Source of the DNA: Rosa chinensis
Lineage: Eukaryota > Streptophyta > Magnoliopsida > Rosales > Rosaceae
NCBI RefSeq assembly: GCF_002994745.2
Contig: NC_037088.1
Location: 59,476,397 to 59,540,396 of the forward strand
Length of the DNA stretch: 64,000 nt
Direction: 5' to 3'
Below the pieces are notes generated by a model that saw only the letters and a list, made by a program, of their open reading frames with translations, made no database searches and was not told the origin of the DNA. The first letter of the stretch is position 1; every line of letters starts with the position of its first letter. Positions 24,001 to 35,499 of the stretch are shown here, one piece after another. The translations under genes were made by a program, and so were the position numbers.

Positions 24001-24991
24001 ATGAGCTATTTTGCTGGCAGATAGGCTCTTTTGGTACAATTACAAGAATTGTAAATATTGTACCCAAGCGTGAAGATCTTCTGAAAGTTGCAGCAGCTGG
24101 ACCTTTAGCTGGATTTTCCTTGGGCATTGTTCTTTTGCTTTTAGGGTTCATCTTACCGCCCAGTGATGGTGTTGGTGTCATTGTTGATGCTTCTGTGTTT
24201 CATGAGTCCTTTCTTGCAGGGGGTATTGGTAAGCACTTTACTTCCAAAATAAAATGCATGCAGAGACATTGTGTAGTAATGTGTTTGCATGTTCAAATAT
24301 TGGTAGCTTTCCATTTCAATCACCAAATGTCTGTGTAACAGTTTGTGAACAACAGTCTCTAGTGCATAACATACTTTACCAACCAAGTTTTTGGACTTCT
24401 TCACCTCGAGCCTTGTTTTAAGTTAGGTGAGACATTGACTGTGACATTCACTTCTCTTATAGCAAAGCTTCTTCTTGGTGATGCACTAAAGGAAGGCACA
24501 CCAATATCTGTTAATCCTCTCTTGATATGGGCATGGGCTGGACTTCTTATCAATGCCATTAACAGCATTCCTGCCGGAGAACTCGATGGGGGAAGAATTT
24601 CTTTTGCCATCTGGGGAAGAAAGGTATGCACCGTCTAAAGTTCATTACAAGTTAAACTGGAAGCTTGGAGGCTAAAATCTGATATAAAATACCACTTGAT
24701 CGTTTCCTATCACAGGCTTCAGCTCGCTTCACTGGTTTCTCAATCGTGCTGCTTGGATTATCTTCACTAATCAATGATGTGGCATTCTATTGGGTAGCTC
24801 TGATATTCTTCTTACAGAGGGGGCCAATTGCTCCGCTTGCTGAGGAGATCACAGATCCTGAGGACAAGTATGTTGCCGTGGGCGTGTTAGTTTTGTTCTT
24901 GGGGTTGCTGGTATGCTTACCATACCCGTTTCCCTTCACAGATGACATGACAAGTTTCTCAAGTTTCTCAGGGTTAACAGATATGCTCTGA
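21066..24991 (+). CDS. EGY2: Chloroplast site-2-type metalloprotease EGY2
   Basis: This is an intramembrane zinc protease of the S2P family in chloroplast thylakoids. Exons: 21066-21226, 21311-21395, 21493-21612, 22071-22121, 22218-22325, 22532-22606, 22690-22795, 22911-23004, 23442-23595, 24021-24228, 24463-24623 and 24716-24991, giving 532 residues (Arabidopsis EGY2 is about 556). The N-terminus is rich in Ser, Cys and Arg, like a transit peptide, and is followed by an acidic linker. The EGY-specific GNLR motif is at about 182-185, the zinc motif HELGH at 293-297 and the second metal motif around LDG at 428-430 (NSIPAGELDGG). The C-terminal half is strongly hydrophobic. All catalytic residues are present and the frame is intact. 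The exon 8/9 junction (donor 23004, acceptor 23442) yields a Phe where EGY2 normally has Leu and is the least certain border. Confidence 0.93.
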
Positions 24992-25872
24992 AGAATATTT
25001 TCTGGTAGGATCATCTGAGAAAATGATAGATACATACATATTGGCTCAGATACTAGTTTGACACATACATCATCAATCATGTCCAAATGGATACTTGAGT
25101 TTATTATCTTTTATTAATACATAGCAGTAATTTTTTAGTTCTTTTTACCCTAACTGTCATTATATAAGGCCCGCTTACAGCTGAAGAAAGTGGAAACATT
25201 GGTTTGGAATATTTGTTCTTGGTCTTCATTTAAAATTTTGGGTCGAAGTCCCAGAGGGTTGCGGACTTTGTGGGCGTTTCATTTTGAATGAAAACGCTTC
25301 CACATTTTCAGATGTTTTTGACTTGGACCAATTTGCATTGGGATTTGATGGATAGAAATCTAGAATAGAACCCAATGGCCAAAAAAAAGAAGAAAAAAAA
25401 ATTGCGCTAAGAAGCAAAAATCAACTGAGAACATTGTAGTTGATCATCCTCGTGCTTATGATACATATGGATGTGAATCGACATGATCTTTGAGCATAGA
25501 ATCCAAGAGGGTTGGTGGGTATTTTATTATGGTTACCGTTTGGTTCGGTAATTACTGAACGAATCAAATAGCAATCAATGTTTTTTTTTTTTAAGAGGGC
25601 CAGAACAGCTGCCTTAGGATTGAATATCAACCAATGTTTTAGAATGGCCGAATGGGCCAATGATAAAAGAGGTCATTTTGAAGTGTTATTATAATTCAGA
25701 ATACACAAATGTCCCTATGATAATTAAGGTCATCTCCTTACAACCTGCCACTAAAAGTAAAAATAATTACAAAAACTGCCATGGACATCTCTCTCTTCCC
25801 CCCTTTACCCAAGTCCGGGTTCAGTGAACCCATATCCATTCAAACTCATTCATCTCTCTCTCTCACTCTCCA
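24992..25872. other. 3' flank of EGY2 and spacer
   Basis: It contains the probable EGY2 3' untranslated region and AT-rich spacer. A CT-rich tract (about 25845-25870) precedes the next ATG. The only element recognised is the mini-insertion at 25581-25627. Confidence 0.4.
25581..25627 (-). mobile_element. Severely 5'-truncated retroposon tail
   Basis: A T-run (25581-25592) is followed by AGAGGGCCAGAACAGCTGCC, which resembles the tail of the retroposon at 346-1512 (AGGGCTGGTGCGGCTGCC). The insert is bounded by CAATCAATG (25572-25580) and CAACCAATG (25628-25636), a near-perfect target duplication. It looks like a 47-bp, almost tail-only insertion. Confidence 0.5.
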
Positions 25873-26064
25873 ATGGCGTCTAGTAGCTCGGTCTCCCTAC
25901 GTCGTTGTTTCTGCGCTTATTCGCCGGAGCGGGAACTTCGAATCGACCCTGTAGAGATGGAGAGATCTGGTAGAGGCGGTGCCGATTTTCAGGAATTGCT
26001 TCGGAGATCCTCAGGAGGTCCGATTTCGTTCTTGAGCTTTACGAGAGTTATTCCTGCTTTGTGA
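25873..26064 (+). CDS. Unrecognised short ORF, possibly a first exon
   Basis: The frame MASSSSVSLRRCFCAYSPER... (63 residues) starts in a good plant context after a CT-rich leader-like stretch. It contains an Arg-rich part (RSGRGG, ELLRRSSGG). I do not recognise it. It lies 80 bp upstream of the eL28 pseudogene and could be the first exon of a gene whose remainder I cannot trace, or part of the pseudogene's former promoter region. It may equally be accidental. Confidence 0.2.
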   Translation: MASSSSVSLRRCFCAYSPERELRIDPVEMERSGRGGADFQELLRRSSGGPISFLSFTRVIPAL

Positions 26065-26143
26065 TTTTTGTAGCTAGGGATTCTAGTCTTGTATTTATCT
26101 AATAATCCATTTGTATCGGTTCGTACAGCTTTTGTTTGGTTCT

Positions 26144-28012
26144 AATGGCCACCGTTCTAGGACAGTTGATCTGGGAGATTGTCAAGAAAACAACTCCTTG
26201 GTCAAGCAGTTCGGCTGGAGCCAAGCCGGCGTCCGTCAGTCCGTTTCAACAAGGAGCCTAACAACCTCTACAACCTCCACTCCTAAAAGCATTCCGGTAA
26301 TTTTACTCCACCTCAGAAAATAACAAACCGTAGGATTGATTTGTTCTAATTCATCTAATAATAAACACTACAAATATGTGATTTTGTTGTTATTCGATTT
26401 GGATTGTTTGGTGAGCAGGTTTGGCAAACAAGAAGACTGTTGAGTATTCAGGCTGCAGGCAAAGACCAGTCTGTGGTGCTCGCCACCACCAAGACCAGGA
26501 AGCAGAACAAGCCAACCAGTTTGGTTCACAAGTATGTGATGAGGAAGGATTTTTGTCTCACGGCCAAGGCTGTCACCAACCAGGTACCGAATACTCCATT
26601 CACTGTTCTGTGGAATGAAATGAATAATAATAACAATGATGTATGTGATGTGTTTAGTTTTTTAATGTAAATGTGGTGTGGTACTCCGGTTGCCTTGAGT
26701 GTGTTGACCATTTGGTAGTTCCGACTGTTTTTCACCTTACTAGCAGTGATGAGCAGCTAACATATAAGAAGATCTCACTTTGTGGGAGGTTTTCAATGAA
26801 ATTTATTTGTTACGCTTGGCTTCTGAGCAGACATTTAGGTATAATGATTATGATGCAAGGGATGATATAATTAAGGGAAGCGTTAGGGAATTTGGAGTTG
26901 GAAAAAAAAAATCATATCTTGTTGCTATAGGGTCCAGCTGATTTAGCTATTTTTTGTTCTTTTGCTGAATGACTAAAGCAATTTTGGTTGAGTTCCACTT
27001 ATTTGTCCTATTGCTGCAGAATGAACAAACTGAGGTGCTTAGTTTGTTATTAGGCTTGTGCATGAATTAGCTATCAATGTAAAGTTGTCTCCCTCTAGGT
27101 TCAATTTTTTATTGGACTCTGATAGAATTTGGCAGTCGTTTGGTTTCGATGCATGTTTTGGTCAAACAGTAGTTTGTTTGCATTTTGTCCTTAACAGTGG
27201 AGTTTGTTCAGAACGGAATTTGATTTTTCTCAAGGTCACCATTTTATCTCCCTAGGTGGAGTAACTTATATGTGTCAATAATATAGGAATGAAGTTATAG
27301 GATATGTGAAAACTAAAACAGAAAGTGGTTGTCAGGAGCATGAACTATCAAAATGTAAGATGACTATGATTCAGAAAGTGTTTATCTACATGAACTATCA
27401 GATTACTGGAATTGTTTTTGGTGATGTATTCCTTGGCCTGGTAATGCAATTTAGCTCCTTTTACAGTTTTCACTATTGACCACGAAAAATCACAATCACA
27501 ATACGTTGTGTCAAAACTCCTCTATATATCTTTTCCCTCCCGATTCATATCTTGTTTTCTGTAAATAAAATATTAAAAATGTCTTTGATTATTTGAGTAT
27601 GCTAGGTAATAAGACTTTAGATTATGCTTGAATGCTTCTGTGGGTATTATCATGTTCTTTACATATGACGAATTTAGGTACCTGAATAATACGAGTCAAT
27701 AAAATTTGAATAAGCAACATTGCCTTTTCTATAACAGACTTGGTTGAGGTAGTAGTGCTATTGTCTCTCTTAAATGTAGGTTTACTTGCCTAGTTGTCTG
27801 TAATGAAACTTTTCTTTTATTCCTAGTTGTTAATGTCACCTGACATTGTGTACTTGTCAACAAACTGAATTATTCCATTGTTAATTGCTACATTTGACAA
27901 ATTTGGCAGGTGATTTCAAGCTGTTGAGTAGCTTGAAAGTTTTGTGGGTCGTAGAGTTACAGAGAGAAGTAGAGAAGCAAATGAGCGCTAGATCAACAAG
28001 AAAATCAGAATG
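26144..28012 (+). pseudogene. RPL28: Ribosomal protein eL28 (RPL28) pseudogene
   Basis: The locus keeps the gene structure of the 60S subunit protein eL28 but is broken. Exon 1 (26144-26296) begins MATVLGQLIWEIVKK, then loses one base before the NNSLVKQFG part. It shifts again before the part read in a third frame (VRFNKEPNNLYNLHS) and has TAA in place of a Tyr codon. Exon 2 (26419-26583) has a frameshift after GLANKKTV and continues SIQAAGKDQSVVLATTKT. A possible decayed exon 3 begins after an acceptor at 27909 (AV...SLKV visible in mixed frames). Retained introns and splice sites show a duplicated gene rather than a processed copy. Several damaging changes in different exons argue against simple sequencing error. 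The 1.3-kb intron 2 (26584-27909) holds nothing else recognisable. Confidence 0.8.
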
Positions 28013-28312
28013 AGTGGAGGCGGCATGGAAGCGGTGTCGTCTAGGCCATAAGAGGCTAATGGCCAGCACAAGAGGAATTTGCTATGGGAACTTTCTTGTG
28101 GTCCAACTAGCCCTTGCTGTTGTTCTTGTATCTAGTATGAGCGATAATACTTTTGTTAGACGACTTTGTTAATTGTTTTCACTTAGTATGGTAATTGATT
28201 TGTTACTGATGTCTACCTAGCTAGTTGATCTTTGTGTGATGTTCAGTAATGATATATGGGTTTTGCTGAGCTTGGTATGTGTATTTTGTTCGATTAATAA
28301 ACTTGATTCTTA

Positions 28313-28607
28313 GAGCAACTCCAACAGCTTCCCTATAATTTAATTTTTCTCTACTTTAGGGAAAAATAAGCCTCTTTTGCTCCAACAGATTCCCTATAAT
28401 TATCTCTATTTTAGGGAAAGTGAGGAGAGAGAAAACCAAATTCCCTATATTTACAGCAAACTCCAAAATTTTAAAGAAGAATATGGAGATTTTATAGATT
28501 ACTGTAAACTAGGGAATCTGTTGGAGTTTGAGAAGAAAAATAGGCTAAAGGTTTGACTTTTGCTTCTCTATAATACAAAAATTATAGGGAAGCTGTTGGA
28601 GTTGCTC
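28313..28607. mobile_element. Tourist-like MITE
   Basis: Inverted ends GAGCAACTCCAACAGCTTCC and GGAAGCTGTTGGAGTTGCTC are flanked by TTA on both sides (28310-28312 and 28608-28610). The inner CCCTATAATT/AATTATAGGG extends the fold. It is related in its end motif (CTCCAACAG) to the element at 13672-13961 but belongs to a different subfamily. Non-coding, 295 bp. Confidence 0.8.
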
Positions 28608-28681
28608 TTAGTTTCATTTAAAAAAAAAATTGAAAAAGAAGAAAAGAGGTTTGTGGGTCCACTTGGCATACCGAACCAGCC

Positions 28682-30742
28682 TAAAGTCATTGGCCATGTC
28701 ACAGTTATGAACATGTCAATGACCATGTCATTATTAATTTCTGGTCAAGTCACTGTTAATCTCAAGTCATTGACAAAGTCACTGCCCAAGTCACTAATAA
28801 CCACAAGTCAATAGCCATGTCACTATCCATGTCATTGTCAATCCTTGCCCAAGTCACTGTTAACCTCAAGTCATTGGGAAAGTCACTGACCACGTCACTT
28901 TCAATCCCTGACCAAGTTACTGTTAATCTCAAGTCATCGGCAAAGTTATTGACCATGTCACTGTAAATCCTTGGTCAAGTCACAGTTAAGATCAAATCAC
29001 CGACAAAGATGAGCCACATCACATAATGTTAAGGAGGAAGTTGGGGGCCATGTCACAGTTATGAACAAGTCACTGTTAACCTCAAGTCACTGAACATGTA
29101 ACTGTCTCAAGTCACTGGTCATGTCACTGACCATGTCGCTGTAAATCATTGGTCAAGTCACAGTTAAGATCAAATCACCGACAAAGATCAGCCACATCAC
29201 ATAATGTTAAGGAGGAAGTTGGGGGCCATGTCACAGTGATGAACAAGTCACTGTTAACCTCAAGCCACTGGTCAAGTCACTGACCATGTGACTGTCTCAA
29301 GTCATTGACCATGTAACTATCTCAAGTCACTGACCATGTAACTGTCTCAAGTCACTGACCATGTCGCTGTAAATACTTGGTCAAGTCACAGTTAAGATCA
29401 AATCACCAACAAAGATGAGCCACATCACATAATGTTAAGGAGGAAGTTGGTTAGTGACATGGTCAGTTACTTGGTTAGTGACATGTGATTAACAGTGACT
29501 TGGCTATTAACTTGTGACTTGGCTACTGACAGTTACTCGGCTAGTGACATGGTAAGTTACTTGGTTAGTGACATGGTAAGTTACTTGGTTAGTGACATGT
29601 GATTAACAGTGACTTGGCTATTAACTTGTGACTTGGCTACTGACAGTTACTTGGTTAGTGACATGGTCAGTTACTTGGTTAGTGACATGGTCAGTTACTT
29701 GGTTAGTGACATGGTCAGTTACTTGGTTAGTGACATGGTCAGTTACTTAGTTAGTGACATGGTCAGTTACTTGGTTAGTGATATGTGATTAACAGTGACT
29801 TGGCTATTAACCTGTGACTTGGCTACTGACAGTTACTTGGTTAGTGACATGGTCAGTTACTTGGTTAGTGACATGGTCAGTTACTTGGTTAGTGACATGT
29901 GATTAACAGTGACTTGGCTATTAACTTGTGACTTGACTACTGACAGTTACTTGGTTAGTGACATGTGATTAACAGTGACTTGGTTATTAACTTGTGATTT
30001 GACTACTGACAGTTACTTGATTAGTGACATGGTCAGTTACTTAGTTAGTGACATGTGATTAACAGTGACTTGGCTATTAACTTGTGACTTGGCTATTGAC
30101 AGTTACTTGGTTAGTGAAATGGTCAGTTACTTGGTTAGTGACATGTGATTAACAGTGACTTGGCTATTAACTTGTGACTTGGCTACTGACAGTTACTTGG
30201 TTAGTGACATAGTCAGTTACTTGGTTGGTGACATGTGATTAACAGTGACTTGGCTATTAACTTGTGACTTGGTTACTGACAGTTACTTGGTTAGTGACAT
30301 GGTCAGTTACTTGGTTAGTGACATGTGATTAACAGTGACTTGACTATTAACTTGTGACTTGGCTACTGACAGTTACTTGGTTAGTGACATGTGATTAACA
30401 GTGACTTAGTTATTAACTTGTGACTTGGCTACTGACAGTTACTCAGCTAGTGACATGGTCAGTTACTTGGTTAGTGACATGGTCAGGTTACTTGGTTAGT
30501 GACATGGTCATTATTAACCTCAAGTCACTAGCTATGTCACTGACCAAGTTACTTGTCATGTCACATGCATGAGCAAATCACTGATTATGTAACTGTCAAA
30601 GTCACCGATCAAGTCAATGTCAATCACATCAGTTGCCATGTCACATGCATGAGCAAATCACTGATTATGTAACTGTCAAAGTCACCGATCAAGTCAATGT
30701 CAATCACATCAGTTGCCAAGTCACATGCTATGTCACTGGTCA
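28682..30742. repeat. 2-kb satellite array with orientation switches
   Basis: The array is built from short units around GTCACTGACCATGTCACTG. From 28682 to about 29450 the units read CAAGTCACTGxxCATGTCAC. It includes three spaced copies of a longer block that begins GATCAAATCACC (about 28990, 29171 and 29397). From about 29452 to 30510 the array is inverted (CAGTTACTTGGTTAGTGACA) and shows a higher-order unit with GTGATTAACAGTGACTTGG and CTATTAACTTGTGACTTGG. From 30510 to 30742 it returns to the first orientation, with two 80-bp blocks (CACATGCATGAGCAAATC at about 30563 and 30643). No coding role is seen; the short frames in it are by-products. Confidence 0.9.
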
Positions 30743-31745
30743 AAAATGTAAAAGTGGTGTGTAGCCAAGAAGCTCTCATTTACATTGTAATCTTTTTCCG
30801 GCCACAAATATTAATTAGCATTTATATCAAGTCACTTTTCATAAACATAAAACAAATAAGATTAAGGTTGGTAAAGAAAAAAAAAGTATAAATGAAGAAT
30901 ATCATAGAACATAACGTACTTTTGATATCAGTTTAAAAGAGGAATTTAATTCCCAGTATCATCTACCACAAAGATCATAAATAACTCTATAGCTACCATC
31001 ACATTACTTTAAGCATCAAAGCTGCAAGTCTTTCTCTGTTCCCATCTCTAATGATAGCTTGGAACCTCTTGCCTTGTGAAAGAACATTCCAAGTTTGAAA
31101 ATCTACCGTTGTTGCAAACAAATTACAAATCAAGGAAGACATCTGGAATGCAATTGTCATTTGTTCCATAATCGCCGTGGTGACGTATCAACACGAAATT
31201 TATGCCAACAATTCTTTCCTAATTCTTCAATCAAAATTATGATCTCACCCTGCACCAAAATAAAAAGAAACAGTATATTTACTAAAAGTAAATATGAGTT
31301 GTTTGATTAATTAGAAAACACTTGTGCATGCCTTACCAACTACATGAGCAACATCAAGACAACAAAACAACAAAAGAAAAAAAGTCATTCCTTACTTTGC
31401 TAAACACGTTAGTTACTCAACCACTACTAACTTCTCAGACCCAAATCTAGGAACTGACATGGTGTTACTTAGCCTATTAGTTTCTCATGACATGGTGTAT
31501 ATACAACTTTGTAGCTTGCATGATATTTTTGATTCTTCGAGTAGTCTTTTAATCACTTTGGGTCAAATAACTTCTACTTAAATGTGACTCATCATATCAG
31601 AAGAATGAAAGCACATATACCTACAGTGTGAAGACCAATTTTACTAAGGAAAAATTTCATCCAACCAATATTGTATAAGCATGTTGCAGAGACAAGAAGC
31701 ACATTAATTGCACCTGGTCCAACAAGTATTTATCAAAAACTGTAC
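30743..31745. other. AT-rich sequence, possible decayed minus-strand exons
   Basis: No gene could be built. On the minus strand near 31110-31000 a short frame reads FQTWNVLSQGKRFQAIIRDG, which looks protein-like, but I do not recognise it. It could be an exon of the same decayed locus as the fragment at 31746-31992. Confidence 0.25.
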
Positions 31746-31992
31746 CTGGCCATCAACAAGAAAAATAATGACAGATGACTCTTTAACAGTTGCCTCTTTG
31801 GAGGCAAGTGAAATTCCATCCATACCAATGGTCGTTGAAATGACCATTTCTTCCATGACATGGGCCTGTGAATTTGAAATTGTAAGAACACCACCAATAT
31901 CGACCACCATCAATTCAAAGTCCCCCAAAGGATCTACCATACAGACGATCCCTATTAACCAATGGTTCATCGACTACAATTGCCTTGTTCCC
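31746..31992 (-). pseudogene. DER: Fragment of a chloroplast Der/EngA-type GTPase gene
   Basis: One exon-like block between an acceptor (TGTAG before 31992) and a donor (GGCCAG|GTAC at 31746) encodes GNKAIVVDEPLVNRDRLYGR, then a frameshift with a stop. In the next frame it reads FELMVVDIGGVLTISNSQAH and VMEEMVISTTIGMDGI. This matches the first GTPase domain of double-GTPase Der proteins, which assist chloroplast ribosome assembly (G2 and G3 regions, DTGG as DIGG). After LASKEATV about 17-20 residues normally found before the VIIFLVDGQ strand are missing. No other Der exon was found nearby. It is a relict of a duplicated or moved gene piece. Confidence 0.7.
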
Positions 31993-32477
31993 CTACAGTA
32001 CCTGATACCTGAGAAGGCCCTTAGGCTCATTTCACAACTAGCTTAACAAAAATGAAAAACAAAGGATTACAATACCTATTGCATCTCTCCTCAAATTCAA
32101 TTCTCCCTACTTTCTACATTCCATTATTGTTTTGATTATATCTCAGACCAATTCTTTTCCAACGTCCAGTAGCAACTAAATCAAAATAATCAAGGAACTA
32201 TATCTATCGTCTAATTTCAACATAATTTATGTCAATCAAAAGAACAACAACAATTTCTATGAAAGCACATCAATTGAAGAAAAGAAAAACTAACCTGTTT
32301 CATAATTCCTAAACTTCTATCAAATTCACCATAAAAATTAAACACAAATCAAAACCGTGGATAGATAAACCTACAATTTATAGTTGAGAAATCATGATAG
32401 TTCTAGATCGAAATCACGAGTTTGATAATTCTGGTTTTGGATCAAATCCAGAATTAACGAAAATAACTTAAACAATC

Positions 32478-32776
32478 CTATAATCGTTTCATCCAAAACT
32501 CAATTCCAAAATCAAAGTCGCTATGAACAATCGCCCAATTTCTAATTCGATATGCCAAATCTCTACTCTGATACAGCAAATTACCTTCGAAACCCAAACC
32601 GCACTGCTTCTGGAATCGAAACTGCGCCGATTTGGAGCCTTGAAGTCCCGACATCGACGACGAGGCTCTGAGAGAGGATGTAGAAGAAGAACTTGGAGAG
32701 AGCGGCGGTGATCGGCAGCTGTTCGATTTGGAAGGAGACTTGGAGGACATCAGAGGCGTAGGTTTTGGACGACATC
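32478..32776 (-). CDS. Unrecognised minus-strand ORF
   Basis: Two overlapping minus-strand frames occupy this GC-richer patch. One starts at 32776 (MSSKTYASDVLQVSFQIEQL). The other starts at 32750 and is very Ser-rich (MSSKSPSKSNSCRSPPLSPS). A GT donor-like site follows the former near 32583. Neither matches a family I know. This could be the first exon of the gene whose Der-like exon lies 500 bp downstream, but the Ser-rich frame is not clearly a transit peptide. Confidence 0.25.
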
Positions 32777-32799
32777 TCCGTTGGGGACACTAAAGTTAT

Positions 32800-33234
32800 A
32801 AACGTGCAATAGGCTTAAGGGTAGAATGGGAATCAGAAAAATTAAAAACTAACCTTTTTTAACATCACCTCATTATTCATAAGGACTAAATTAATATTAT
32901 TAACAATTCATTATGGGCCTTTTTATCAAGTGGGAAACTATATGACATTTTTATCATTTCACTCTCTAATGTGACATTTTCCATCATTTCCTTTTTTAGA
33001 ATTGATAAATTGAATTTTTAGAAATTTAAAAACGATAAATCCTAAATTGAAAATTATCAAAAAAAGTTGGTTTAGTTTTAGTAAATACCAAATTTACTGA
33101 TTATATATTACGTATATATCTTCTAGTTTTCAATACACATACATGCATATTAAAAAATATAAGCATAAATATTTTTATAATAGTATTAACATTATTACTA
33201 CTAGTCTAAAATAAAGGTATTTTGCTAATTTAGC
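32800..33234. other. AT-rich spacer
   Basis: No feature recognised in this stretch. Confidence 0.4.
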
Positions 33235-34110
33235 CAGTTCTCAGCAAATAGCACAGTAGAGGATGTCCAGCAGTGGCGTTGTCCTCAACTGGCTTTGGAT
33301 TTTCTGTGATCGAGTCAACGTCATGGTGTCGTGTACAGCTGTAGTTGTGGGGATGTGCATCGAGCGGTTGGTCGAGGTTGAGCTGGATCTGCAGCTTCTG
33401 GGTGGCGGAGGTGGTTGACTTGGATCTCTATTAGGTCTGAGGAGAAGCTATGGTGGTGTAGCGTACGGATCTCGTGCTAGGTGTGTAGTTTGCTTGGCGT
33501 CCTTCAGCTGAAGAATAAGAGTAGAGATGTGGTTAGTGTACATCTGGCCTTGTGCGGATTTTCTTGCTAGGTCTGTTGGTTTCTTTCGACCTAGTGCCAT
33601 CATTGTGGTTGTACTGCTGATCAGTGCTTGGCTGCAGAGGGGAGGTGAATTCGTGTGCAGACTATGCACTAGATGGGTCGGTCGCCAGAGATGGAGGCAA
33701 CGACATTTTAGCAGGAGATGCATCCTCCTGCTAGCCTTGCTTACTTCGACTTGGCCTCCGAGTTTGGGCTTAAGTCTAGGTTGTTTGGGCTCTCAAGGAG
33801 GGTGCCTTGCCACCCTCGTTTATCACTTAGTAATTTGGGCTGGCCAAGCCCAAGAGTTGGACTTTTGGCTCGATATGTGGTCTTTAAGTGCCAAGCTATT
33901 CAGATCATGACTTCTTTGAGAGTTGGTAACTATCTTGAATATGATTGGCGGCGTTTAAACGGCACAAGAGTTGGACTTTCTTGGGTAGTTTGGGTTGAGA
34001 TGTGGTCCTTAAGTGTCAAGCTATTAAGATCATGACTTCTCTGGGAGTTGGTAACTATCTTGAATATGATTGGCGTCTTTCAAACGGCTTATAAATAAGG
34101 AGTTGCTTGT
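33235..34110. repeat. GC-richer unassigned segment with a 114-125 bp tandem duplication
   Basis: Composition resembles that of the retroposon bodies elsewhere, but no tail or target duplication was found. Its right end holds two consecutive copies of one unit, 33851-33964 and 33965-34092, each beginning CAAGAGTTGGACTTT and containing GATCATGACTTCT and ATCTTGAATATGATTGGCG. Overlapping frames at 33527-33910 and 33718-34035 arise from this and have no known domain. Confidence 0.5.
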
Positions 34111-35499
34111 ATTTTTTTTTGTCATGAAATGGCGTTCTGTTGGTATCGTAGGCTAATAGAAGGCTAGTTAATTATTTTCAGAGAAAGACACGGAGTTGTT
34201 TATTTGTTAGTAAATTCGCTATATAGAGAGCTCAAAATTGACTTGTAATGAGTTACATTTAAAATAGAATTCTAAATTTTCATGCCAGCTACCTTATATT
34301 AATTAAATGTTTTAGAGTCTAGTGTTTTGATTTTGATTCTAATGATATCAAAGTCTATTAAAAAAAGTTATTACTACTAGGCTACTACAAGATTAATGGT
34401 ACATATATTTTAATGAGCTTAGAAAAATATGTTATATATTATTGGATAATCCGGTAAAAGATCGTTACATAAGTAGGTGAAAATGGTTAAAACTCTATGT
34501 CATAGGTGCAAAGAAAATTGAAAAATAAGTAGATGAACACAAAAGTACGATAATTTATAAAATAGAGAAAACAAACTCGTATTATTCATTTTAATTTATG
34601 TTCTAAATAAATATTTGTTGTAAAGTTGATAATACTGAAGACCCAAAAACTGAAATAGGTAGGAATTATTAACATTGAAAATTTTGGTTGGTTGCTGGTA
34701 ACTCAATTTTGAAACTAAAAGGTTTGGTTTTGAAGTTGGTAATACATGTCACTCGTCGAATGATGACCCTAGTATTAATAGAAATTTCTCTTTTGCAATA
34801 TCACCCAATATGTTGTAGTTTGGTGTGCATACCTCAAAAGATATGAACATTTGATTGACAAAACAACATTATTTTGGCATGCCACACTTTAAATACTCCA
34901 AAATTTACATAATACATCAACTCTAGAATTCATACATTTTGTTATTTGTTGCCAGATTTCTTGTGGGCGCACCGATAATTACAAATTTTTTTTGTTAGTA
35001 TTTAATGATTGCATTTTACATGTTACTTTTAGAAGATTTAACACCGGATGTTGTTGTTTACATCGTTTGTGAGCCAATAATTACATATTACAAAATGCGT
35101 TACGTAGCGTGCGATTTAAACTACACACGTAAGAAAAGAGAAACTGTTTTGAAATAACACGATTACTCGGGTTTCATTTAAAATTACTCTTTTATGGTAA
35201 TGCCATATTATTGGAAAAATCACATAAGCAATTCTGCAGATTAAGGAAAGAAGAACCAAAATGGTAACTAGTGGGCAGGTGACAGGAGGAAAGTCTCACT
35301 ATTCCCCCAACTATTCAAAATCAAAATAATGGAAACAAAATCATACCTCATTAAATACGACGAGTACAAATAGAACGCACTCTAGTCTCGTCTCACCCCA
35401 CTGTCCAAAACTCTATTATCACAGAAATCAACAAAACTCACATTTCCCAGGACCTCTTCAGTTTCCGTTACCGGCCATTTTCCGTTTCACTTGACCGAC
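34111..35499. other. AT-rich region before the anthranilate synthase gene
   Basis: Contains the second copy of the window-start repeat (about 34685-34755). The rest is AT-rich without a gene. The last 100-200 bp should hold the promoter and leader of the next gene, but no clear TATA box was found. Confidence 0.4.

Noticed and set aside
28682..30742. CRISPR-like regular repeats
   Set aside because: Units are tandem and degenerate without unique spacers, and the DNA is a plant nuclear genome; it is a satellite.
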